A DNA stretch of 64,000 nucleotides. It comes from an uncultured Paraprevotella sp. (GTDB lineage Bacteria > Bacteroidota > Bacteroidia > Bacteroidales > Bacteroidaceae). The DNA is taken from contig URDY01000010.1 of assembly GCA_900546665.1 (NCBI GenBank), positions 34,144-98,143 on the forward strand, read 5' to 3'. Position numbers and translations under genes: made by a program. The notes beneath the pieces were generated by a model. It was not told the origin of the DNA. It did not search any database and saw only the letters and a program-made list of their open reading frames with translations. How positions within the stretch are numbered: position 1 is the first letter of the stretch; every line of letters begins with the position of its first letter. Below are positions 10,401 to 19,814 of the stretch, piece by piece.

Positions 10401-11059
10401 TGACTGACGGAATAGTAGAGGTGACGGCTTATTATACTGATTTTATGGGTAATACGGCTTCTGTGACTTATACGGTCTGTGTGGCGACATTCCCGTTGAC
10501 AGAAAAAGGATTTAATCCGTCAATCTATGCGATCGGTTCGTTTGACGAAAAAACAGGGTGTCTGACTACCGGACAATGGGGATTTGGCGGATGGCAGTAT
10601 GAAACAGGACTGGACTTGTCGGCTTATAAATACCTGGTGATCCGTTTGCATAAATCGGCTTCCTGTCAGCCTTCATTCCGTTTGTTTGATAACTCCAGTT
10701 ATTGGTCAACTCCTTATATGTGCGACATGGGAGCTAAGACCGAAGCACGGATAGATTTGCAGAACATGATGAAGTCGGATGGTACGAAATGCGATCCTTC
10801 ACATATTTATATAGCCGGATTCTGGACAACCGGATCAGGACCGCTTTATATCAAGGAGGTGTTCCTGAGTGACGACGGCATCCATCCATCTGCCATAGAG
10901 GCAGCAGAAGATAATGGCAGTATGGAAGGTCGTGTCATATCGGTGACTTATTATACGCCGTCGGGGCAGATGTATGCCACACCACAGCCTGGTATTAATA
11001 TTGTGCGCCGGGTGATGGAAAACGGACGCGTAACAGTGAAAAAGGAATTATACAGATAA
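7412..11059 (+). CDS. Bifunctional secreted glycoside hydrolase, GH5-GH43 fusion
   Basis: The 1215-residue protein carries two catalytic modules. After a signal peptide (cut near MKAQ, residue 23), a GH5-type (alpha/beta)8 barrel spans about 30-400, with likely acid/base Glu204 in LELANEPIT and nucleophile Glu307 in ISETDW. A GH43 five-bladed propeller then starts near 415 (likely general base Asp428 in FPDPDIIRVG), followed by the concanavalin-like GH43 C-terminal domain (to about 925). A Big2-like Ig domain and a beta-sandwich (about 930-1180) precede a tail ending GINIVRR...KELYR, typical of Bacteroidales secreted proteins. GH43 members of this type are beta-xylosidases or alpha-L-arabinofuranosidases, and the GH5 module may cut a xylan backbone or arabinoxylan. 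Specificity is inferred from the locus. It is the first gene of the run, 25 bases before the CE1 gene. A TATTTTTG box at 7316-7323 may drive it. Confidence 0.92.
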   Translation: MKPNLKSLIVFMMLFVAASAMKAQYGQMPPLHVDGKYLKDPHGNIVNLHGVMDTPNPYFNNYRWGDKCDNTTLRKCRTYFDKLFTAITDTAQGAWCNIFRLHLDPCWTNDPNKAQTGEATGEANISRYSRARLNNYLRLLFYPIAESAMDHGLYVVMRPPGVCPEVIQVGGEYQKYLLDVWDVVSRNDSVKKYAGQISLELANEPITCLDEEGKESPRALYDFFQPIVDMIRANGYTGVLWIPGTGYQSKYESFAVHPIEGYNIGYAVHTYPGWYGADDENYDHDAFIEQWGKQVPVAATNPILISETDWSPVVSVDEDGNTKNHGTWGTASTSKWGMAFKSVLDHYGNISITLTGTADYIDIDAYLDDKTVTPAFGGNPECCAKACFDWYAEYAKVDCPRPDFTYQYTADNGDGTFTNPLIGADFPDPDIIRVGDTYYMVSTTMFYFPGATILKSKDLVNWTYCANPLQQISASAPYNLENGLNHYAGGQWAASLKYHEGLFYLHFVAFDHENVKDGGDFLLTAADPEGEWEMRKLEGFYYDAGLLFDGDDIYIAHGIDEISVTQLDKDFKAVKTEKVISVGNGCEGSHMYHIGNYYYIYATYGGTEGSQTIFRSESPFGPYEEHEGRVFEKQHIHQGGLVETQTGQWWTILFKDAGAVGRIPYLEPVEWVEGWPVIGQNGLDVSRDGAKFDKPNVGMAYPRMYLPTNDTFTEPSLGKQWQWNHNADAACWSLFDNPGSLRLYTASVTDDFMQARNTLTQRIFSYNAEGTPSGNYRDSYGTARFDLSGMSEGDVCGLGVFQDPYGYVGVRMTDGQRRLVFYRSAYDKDGGIVEAEETVGDVLDGDIVYLRAVVNFGTAKVRFYYSTDNVVYVPFGQEWSMGYTLDIFVGNRFALFNYATQEKGGYVDIDWFSTEPDFSEEKYYSEGTLTVFTEEDLTMASLAVADERVDMIPGQRKTTDLTVTFQSGRTENVGAVCCYEMSKSGIISLENGNMTALTDGIVEVTAYYTDFMGNTASVTYTVCVATFPLTEKGFNPSIYAIGSFDEKTGCLTTGQWGFGGWQYETGLDLSAYKYLVIRLHKSASCQPSFRLFDNSSYWSTPYMCDMGAKTEARIDLQNMMKSDGTKCDPSHIYIAGFWTTGSGPLYIKEVFLSDDGIHPSAIEAAEDNGSMEGRVISVTYYTPSGQMYATPQPGINIVRRVMENGRVTVKKELYR

Positions 11060-11084
11060 CTCTTATTAAATATCAGATAGAACT

Positions 11085-12254
11085 ATGAAATACCAATCAG
11101 TATGGGGATGCCGCCGGTTGATGACTTGTGCGTGTCTGGCCTTGATGTCGGCCATGACCGGTCCGGCTGTTCAGGCTCAGGAAGTACGCTCGGCTTATAA
11201 CGTGCCGATGGCTGAATATCCCAAAGTGAATGAGAACCGCCAGGTCCTGTTCCGTATAAAAGCACCTCAGGCTCAGGAAGTTCAAGTGGATATATGTGGC
11301 AAAAAATATCCGATGACCAAAGGAGCGGATGGTGTGTGGAGTGTGACGACAGATGCATTGGTCGTAGGTTTTCATTATTATTTCCTGATTGTGGACGGCG
11401 TGTCAGTGACTGATCCTGCCAGTGACGGTTTTTATGGTTGCGGTCGGATGGCCAGTGCTGTGGAGATACCGGAAACGGCATCGGAGGCGGCTTACTATAC
11501 CTATAACGAGAAGGTCGCTCACGGTCAGGTGCGTGAATGTCGTTATTATTCACGTACGGAGAATCGTATGCGCCGGTGTTATGTTTATACGCCTGCCGAT
11601 TATGATACGTCTGGAGACGAGACTTATCCCGTACTTTATCTTCAGCACGGTATGGGAGAAGATGAACGTGGTTGGCATCAACAGGGACGTATGGCTGATA
11701 TCCTTGACAATCAGATTGCTGAAGGAAAATGCAAACCGATGGTCGTAGTGATGGATAACGGGAATTGCAGTTATATCCATGGCGCACGGAAAGGAGAGTC
11801 AAGAGATGAATTCGGAGCTTCATTCCAGACTGTGATGCTTAATGATCTCATTCCTTATGTGGAACAGACTTTCCGTGTGAAGACAGACCGTGACCACCGT
11901 GCCATGGCCGGATTGTCGTGGGGAGGACACCAGACATTGCAGGTGACGTTGTCCAATCTGGACCGGTTTTCTCATATAGGGGTTTTCAGCGGTGCGATTT
12001 TCCTGCATGCGGGACAGCATATCCGTGAGGCGTACGGTGGAGCGCTGGCTGATTCCACAGATTTCAATAACCGTGTCCATGCGTTCTTCATAGGACAGGG
12101 AACAGAAGAAAACATGCCGGGTGAAAGAATCAGCGCCATGTTGAATGAGGCCGGTATCCGGCATGTGTATTACCGTTCGCCCGGTACACATCATGAATGG
12201 CTGACATGGCGCCGTTGTCTGAATGAATTTTTGCCTCTGTTGTTTCGTCAGTAA
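11085..12254 (+). CDS. Secreted CE1-family esterase (feruloyl/acetyl xylan esterase type)
   Basis: The protein has 389 residues: signal peptide (to about VQAQ, residue 33), an N-terminal CBM48/Ig-like domain (about 35-130), then an esterase-D alpha/beta hydrolase domain. The nucleophile is Ser278 in AGLSWGGHQ, and the catalytic His is near GTHHEWLTW at the C-terminus. 'PVLYLQHGMGEDERGW' and 'VVVMDNGN' are characteristic of the XynZ/Fae1A-type esterases that release ferulic acid from arabinose side chains of xylan. Such enzymes act in the periplasm or at the surface. It lies between two GH43-containing genes on one strand, which fits removal of ester caps before arabinose release. Acetyl versus feruloyl preference cannot be decided from sequence. 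Confidence 0.92.
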   Translation: MKYQSVWGCRRLMTCACLALMSAMTGPAVQAQEVRSAYNVPMAEYPKVNENRQVLFRIKAPQAQEVQVDICGKKYPMTKGADGVWSVTTDALVVGFHYYFLIVDGVSVTDPASDGFYGCGRMASAVEIPETASEAAYYTYNEKVAHGQVRECRYYSRTENRMRRCYVYTPADYDTSGDETYPVLYLQHGMGEDERGWHQQGRMADILDNQIAEGKCKPMVVVMDNGNCSYIHGARKGESRDEFGASFQTVMLNDLIPYVEQTFRVKTDRDHRAMAGLSWGGHQTLQVTLSNLDRFSHIGVFSGAIFLHAGQHIREAYGGALADSTDFNNRVHAFFIGQGTEENMPGERISAMLNEAGIRHVYYRSPGTHHEWLTWRRCLNEFLPLLFRQ

Positions 12255-12311
12255 AAAGAAGGATCGGAGACAGTAACAGTTAATGATAAGGATCATAAAA
12301 ACAAACAGGTT

Positions 12312-14829
<2,518 letters not shown>

Positions 14830-14909
14830 ATGCAACCGGGGGGAGGTTGTTCCTCGGGGAAGGACTAAACGGGAACTTGACAAGAATAATCTTAAGGAAA
14901 ATACATCAA

Positions 14910-17249
14910 ATGAAAAACGTGACGAGAAAGTTCAGACTGATAACCTGGTTGGCCGTCTTATGGCTGGCAAGTGCCGGAGTGACGGCACAGGAGAGTATAA
15001 AAGTGGATAATACCGTGCGCCGGATGATCACCCATGTGCCGGACAACCTGCCTTACAATCCACCTTTGGTTATTTCATTGCACGGCATGCAGCAGGATGC
15101 AGCTTACCAGCGTAACCAGACGGGATGGGATGCCGTGGCAGATACGGCCAAGTTTGTGGTGGTTTATCCGGAAGGGCTTAACAAAGCATGGGACATCGGC
15201 GGGATGACGGATATCCGTTTTTTGGAAGTCATCATCGACACCATGTACGCGCGTTGCCATATCAACCGTAACAGGGTTTACCTGACGGGATTTTCCATGG
15301 GAGGCATGATGACATATCACGCCATGGCCAGGATGGGGGACAAGATAGCGGCCTTCGGTCCTGTCAGTGGTATTCCGGTGGACTACAGGGAGCCTTCTGG
15401 TGTGCGGCCGGTACCCTTTATCCATACGCATGGCACGGCAGACAATGTGGTGTATTATAATGGTGACCCGAACCATGCGGCGGGCGGATATGGCAGTGTG
15501 CCGGAGTATGTGAAAAAATGGGCTCAGTTCGACGGATGCAGTCTGACGCCGGAGGTCATCAAACCTTATCCCTGTAATAAACCGGGCTCGGCGGCTACTT
15601 ATACCCGATATGCCGGTGGAAAGGACGGAACTGAGGTGGTGTTGATATCCATAGAGGGGAAAGGACACTGGCATTCCAATGATATGGCCAGTGTGCATAC
15701 CACATCAGAAATATGGAATTTCTGCAAGCGTTATGCGCTGGGGCCGGAGGAACCGGAACCGCCTGCTGTGGTTTCAGTCAAACCGGAGGACCGTTCTTTT
15801 GATTTGCCCACGGATTGCCGGACTTATGAATTCGTCTTTAACGAACCGGTGGACGGCAGCAAGGCAGTGGCCAGTCTGACGGGACCGGATGGTATCAGTT
15901 ATAAGCTCCGGCCGGAGGATAAGGGCTGGAATGAAGCATTGGTATTGAAGCTGCCGGATGGGGCGGTTTTGCCCGATGGCAGTTATACGCTCATGCTGGA
16001 TTCTGTCGTGAATGAAAAGGGAGGACAGATGAAACTGAGCCGGTGGCATTACACTTATGGGTGGACGGAGGTTGGCCTTGCCCTGGATATTGATACGCTC
16101 CTGCTACCGGACTGGTATGCGGAACGGGCTGTCGTGGGCGAGGGAATACCTTATGGCTGGCTGAGGGTGAACAGCCGCGCTGACGGGTCGGAGGATCGTA
16201 AAGGGTCGGGAGCTGCCAATACAGGTGGCGCCCGCCTTAAATATTTTATGGAGGGTGGTGATTTCGATGCGGGATTCTACTTGAGCGCCAGGGATTATGA
16301 CCGTTGCGTATTGAGCTATGGACAATATGAGGGAAACCGTCTGCATCTCTTGCCTGGCAAATATTTGGTTTCTTTCAATTCCGTTTACTGGAGTGCCGGT
16401 TCACACCAGGGACAGGCTACGTTTGACATGACGGTGACGGATATGAAGACAGGGCACGGATGGATAGAACGTACGGGATTGCTTTCTGCCGGGTGCATGG
16501 ATGAGGTATCCGATTGTCCGGTCAGCGGGTCGCAACGGCATGAATATGAATTTGAAGTGTCGGAGGAAAGTGACTGCGTGTTGTCCTTTTCCATGTCGCA
16601 GGGGTGGAATTCAGTGATCGTGGGCAATGTGAAACTGACTACTGCCCCTTCTGTGGCAGATGTGTATAAAGGTGGATTCGTGAGGATGATGGCACGGGCT
16701 GAAAAGATATACAGAGAAACCCAAGGCGAACGGTATGCGGATTCGGAGGCTTTGCGTGAAGAGCTTGGCGGACTGATGGAAGAATATGTACGGTTTACGT
16801 CCACGTCGCCTACGGAATATGAGCGGGTCATTGGGGTACTGAGAAATGCGGTAAAACCCTTGGAAAGAAGAAAACTGAGGGTAGATCTTTATTTTCAGGC
16901 TCTTGAAAAGGCTGATTCTGTTCTGGAGCAGTGTACGGGAAATGAATATTACGAACAGACAGAGGCGTATGTCAATTTGAAAGAAGCATTGGCACATTAT
17001 AATGCAGACATAATGGATCTGACTGATGAGGCTGCTTTGGTGACAGCTGCTGAAACACTGGATTCTTTAACAGGCTTGTTATTGGATGTCGTAACAGATA
17101 TACGTCCGGCTGAAAATTGGGATCGTTTGTTGGGTACGGACTATTTTGACATGAGCGGACGGCCGGTAAAAGGTTCTGTAAAAGGGCCGGTAATTGTCAG
17201 AGAAAAATGGTCGGAAGGAGGAATCCGGACAGGCGTAAGGTTTCGTTAA
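14910..17249 (+). CDS. Secreted CE1-like esterase (PHB-depolymerase/feruloyl esterase type) with long C-terminal extension
   Basis: The start at 14910 is chosen over 14826 because it follows 'aaggaaa' and opens a proper signal peptide (MKNVTRKFRLITWLAVLWL...VTAQ). The longer frame only adds a charged leader. Residues about 30-280 form an alpha/beta hydrolase of the LpqC/PHB-depolymerase group, with nucleophile Ser129 in TGFSMGGMM, 'LVISLHGMQQDA' and a catalytic-His region near GKGHWHS. A bacterial Ig-like domain (about 285-390), a jelly-roll-like segment (about 400-590) and a helical, charged FIVAR-like stretch (about 600-750) follow. Such esterases include secreted feruloyl and acetyl xylan esterases. 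The gene is 80 bases after CE6 and closes the first block before a new promoter at about 17272. The role of the helical tail is unknown. Confidence 0.85.
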   Translation: MKNVTRKFRLITWLAVLWLASAGVTAQESIKVDNTVRRMITHVPDNLPYNPPLVISLHGMQQDAAYQRNQTGWDAVADTAKFVVVYPEGLNKAWDIGGMTDIRFLEVIIDTMYARCHINRNRVYLTGFSMGGMMTYHAMARMGDKIAAFGPVSGIPVDYREPSGVRPVPFIHTHGTADNVVYYNGDPNHAAGGYGSVPEYVKKWAQFDGCSLTPEVIKPYPCNKPGSAATYTRYAGGKDGTEVVLISIEGKGHWHSNDMASVHTTSEIWNFCKRYALGPEEPEPPAVVSVKPEDRSFDLPTDCRTYEFVFNEPVDGSKAVASLTGPDGISYKLRPEDKGWNEALVLKLPDGAVLPDGSYTLMLDSVVNEKGGQMKLSRWHYTYGWTEVGLALDIDTLLLPDWYAERAVVGEGIPYGWLRVNSRADGSEDRKGSGAANTGGARLKYFMEGGDFDAGFYLSARDYDRCVLSYGQYEGNRLHLLPGKYLVSFNSVYWSAGSHQGQATFDMTVTDMKTGHGWIERTGLLSAGCMDEVSDCPVSGSQRHEYEFEVSEESDCVLSFSMSQGWNSVIVGNVKLTTAPSVADVYKGGFVRMMARAEKIYRETQGERYADSEALREELGGLMEEYVRFTSTSPTEYERVIGVLRNAVKPLERRKLRVDLYFQALEKADSVLEQCTGNEYYEQTEAYVNLKEALAHYNADIMDLTDEAALVTAAETLDSLTGLLLDVVTDIRPAENWDRLLGTDYFDMSGRPVKGSVKGPVIVREKWSEGGIRTGVRFR

Positions 17250-17271
17250 GGGGCTGGTTGAACTTTTTTTA

Positions 17272-17279
17272 TAACTTTG
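17272..17279 (+). promoter_or_regulatory. Candidate internal promoter (-7 box) before GH95
   Basis: TAACTTTG follows a T8 tract, 43 bases before the GH95 ATG. The preceding T-run lacks a clear hairpin. This suggests that the GH95 block can start its own transcript, although no consensus -33 box is seen. Confidence 0.45.
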
Positions 17280-17322
17280 TATTTCTTAAATAGAATAGAC
17301 TGAATATATAAAATCTGATACG

Positions 17323-19755
17323 ATGAAAAAAATAATGGCTGTGGTTTGCTGTCTTTATATAGGAACAGCAGCTTTAGGAGAAGATCTTAAACTCTGGTAT
17401 AGTACGCCTGCGCAGCGCTGGACGGAGGCGCTTCCGATTGGTAATTCCAGGATGGGAGCCATGATTTACGGCGGGCCTGCCCGTGAAGAACTTCAGCTTA
17501 ATGAGGAAACATTTTGGGCAGGCGGTCCTTATGATAATAATAATCCTAATGCGGTGTATGTGTTGCCGGTGGTCAGGAAGCTGATCTTTGAAAAGAAATA
17601 TGCCGAAGCCCAACGGCTGGTAGATGCCAATTTCCTTAGCGGAAAGCATGGGATGAGCTATTTGTCGGCTGGAAGCCTCTTTATTGATTTCAAAGGGCAT
17701 GAGAAAGTGTCCGGTTATTACCGCGATCTGGACATCGGTAATGCTACGGCAACGACCCGTTATGAAGTGGACGGGGTAGGATTTGAGCGGACAGCGTTCG
17801 CCTCATTTACGGACAGCCTGGTGATTGTCCGCTTGAAGGCAGACCGGAAAGGGCAGCTGAATTTCAGTTTGGGATATGACGCTCCGCTTCCGCATCAAGT
17901 CAGCGTGGCCGACGACCGTCTGGTGGTGCGTTGTGAAGGCAAGGAACAGGAAGGGGTGAAAGCAGCCCTGCATGCCGTATGTATGGTGGGTATCCGTACC
18001 GACGGCCGTCTGGTTCAGACCGGCGAGCATGGGCTCGGAGTGGAAGAGGCCACGGAAGCGACACTCTATATCGCTGCAGCGACCAATTTTGTGGATTACA
18101 GCCGTGTGGATGCCGATGCCAAGGCGCGGGCTGAGCATTTGTTGGAGCAGGCCATGGCCAAACCTTACAAAAAGGCCCTGGCCGCTCATGTGGCTTGTTA
18201 TAAGAAGCTTTTCGGAAGGGTTTCATTGCAGCTTGATGCACCGGAGAATGAAAACAGCCGGAAGGAAACGGTGGCACGCATACGCGATTTTAATGAAGGA
18301 AAGGACGTGACATTGCCGGCGTTGCTTTTCCAGTACGGGCGTTACCTGTTGATTTCATCATCGCAGCCGGGCGGACAGCCCGCTAATCTGCAGGGCATCT
18401 GGAACAGAAGCATCTATGCGCCGTGGGACAGCAAATATACCATCAATATCAATACGGAAATGAATTACTGGCCGGCTGAAGTGACTAACTTGAGCGAAAT
18501 GCATGAGCCGCTTTTCGAAATGGTGCGCGACCTGTCGGTGACCGGGGCGCGTACGGCACGCACCATGTACGGTTGCGGGGGATGGGTGGCGCATCACAAC
18601 ACGGATCTGTGGCGTATTGCCGGCGTGGTGGATTTTGCCGCTGCGGGCATGTGGCCGACCGGCGGAGCCTGGCTGGCACAACATTTGTGGCAGCATTATC
18701 TCTTTACGGGCGACAGGGCGTTTTTGAAACGTTATTATCCTGTTCTGAAAGGGACGGCACGGTTTTTCCTTGATTTCCTGGTGGAGCATCCCGAGTACCG
18801 TTGGATGGTGGTAGCACCTTCTTTGTCGCCGGAACACGGTCCTGTGACGGCGGGCTGCACGATGGACAACCAGATTGTGTTCGACGCGCTCAGCAATACG
18901 TTGCAGGCAGCACGGATCACTGGTGATTCGGAAGCGTTCTGTGACTCGCTGCAGCAGATGATCGACCGCTTGCCGCCCATGCAGATCGGACGGCATGGAC
19001 AGTTGCAGGAGTGGCTTGAGGATATCGACAATCCGAAGGACGAGCACCGTCATATCTCCCACCTTTATGGCTTGTATCCGAGTAACCAGATTTCGCCGTT
19101 CCTTCATCCGGAACTGTTTGAGGCAGCGCGGCGTACGCTTGAACAGAGAGGGGATGAAGCTACAGGATGGAGTATAGGTTGGAAAATTAATTTTTGGGCG
19201 CGCATGCTTGATGGTAATCATGCCTTCAGGCTTATCGGCAATATGTTGCGGCTTCTTCCTGCCGATGAGGTAGCCAGGGATTTCCCGCAGGGGCGGACTT
19301 ATCCGAATATGTTTGACGCGCATCCGCCGTTCCAGATAGACGGCAACTTCGGGGCCACGGCGGGTATGGCGGAAATGCTCCTGCAGAGCCATGACGGCGC
19401 GGTGCATCTGCTGCCTGCACTGCCGGATGCTTGGCCGACTGGAAAGGTGACGGGCTTGCGGGCGCGTGGTGGTTTTGAGGTGGACATGGAATGGGCCGGA
19501 GGTAAAATGGCCAAGGCGAAAATCCGTTCTACGATTGGTGGTGTGCTTCGTATTCGTTCCTATGTACCTCTTACGGGAAAGGGACTGCGCAAGGCCGAAG
19601 GGGCATGTCCCAACGGACTTTTCAAACCGGCTGAGATCCGTACGCCGTTGCGTGCTGCCGGAGTGAAGGAAGTGCAGAAAGCCAGTGTGCCTCAGGTATT
19701 TGAATATGATGTGGTGACCCGTGCGGGCGGTGTGTATCATTTCACGGCGCAGTAA
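17323..19755 (+). CDS. Secreted GH95 alpha-L-fucosidase / alpha-L-galactosidase
   Basis: The 810-residue enzyme has a short signal peptide (to ALG, about residue 19) and the full GH95 fold. The N-terminal beta-sandwich opens with 'WYSTPAQRWTEALPIGN' and LQLNEETFWAGGPY. An (alpha/alpha)6 barrel carries NLQGIWNRS, TININTEMNYWPAE, the catalytic-region LSPEHGP and DGNFGATAGMAEML, and a C-terminal sandwich follows. Length matches the family. GH95 enzymes remove alpha-1,2-L-fucose, and some Bacteroides members in complex-xylan loci remove L-galactose from glucuronoarabinoxylan side chains. In this neighbourhood the second activity is attractive but remains inference. It precedes GH115 by 59 bases. 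Confidence 0.95.
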   Translation: MKKIMAVVCCLYIGTAALGEDLKLWYSTPAQRWTEALPIGNSRMGAMIYGGPAREELQLNEETFWAGGPYDNNNPNAVYVLPVVRKLIFEKKYAEAQRLVDANFLSGKHGMSYLSAGSLFIDFKGHEKVSGYYRDLDIGNATATTRYEVDGVGFERTAFASFTDSLVIVRLKADRKGQLNFSLGYDAPLPHQVSVADDRLVVRCEGKEQEGVKAALHAVCMVGIRTDGRLVQTGEHGLGVEEATEATLYIAAATNFVDYSRVDADAKARAEHLLEQAMAKPYKKALAAHVACYKKLFGRVSLQLDAPENENSRKETVARIRDFNEGKDVTLPALLFQYGRYLLISSSQPGGQPANLQGIWNRSIYAPWDSKYTININTEMNYWPAEVTNLSEMHEPLFEMVRDLSVTGARTARTMYGCGGWVAHHNTDLWRIAGVVDFAAAGMWPTGGAWLAQHLWQHYLFTGDRAFLKRYYPVLKGTARFFLDFLVEHPEYRWMVVAPSLSPEHGPVTAGCTMDNQIVFDALSNTLQAARITGDSEAFCDSLQQMIDRLPPMQIGRHGQLQEWLEDIDNPKDEHRHISHLYGLYPSNQISPFLHPELFEAARRTLEQRGDEATGWSIGWKINFWARMLDGNHAFRLIGNMLRLLPADEVARDFPQGRTYPNMFDAHPPFQIDGNFGATAGMAEMLLQSHDGAVHLLPALPDAWPTGKVTGLRARGGFEVDMEWAGGKMAKAKIRSTIGGVLRIRSYVPLTGKGLRKAEGACPNGLFKPAEIRTPLRAAGVKEVQKASVPQVFEYDVVTRAGGVYHFTAQ

Positions 19756-19814
19756 CGGCGGGGAACGGAAAAGGTCCGGCATACGGACAATATAAACGGA
19801 ATAAACTGTAAAAC

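Noticed and set aside
18358..19782. 474-residue open frame on the minus strand
   Set aside because: It is opposite the GH95 gene and looks like a codon-bias shadow.
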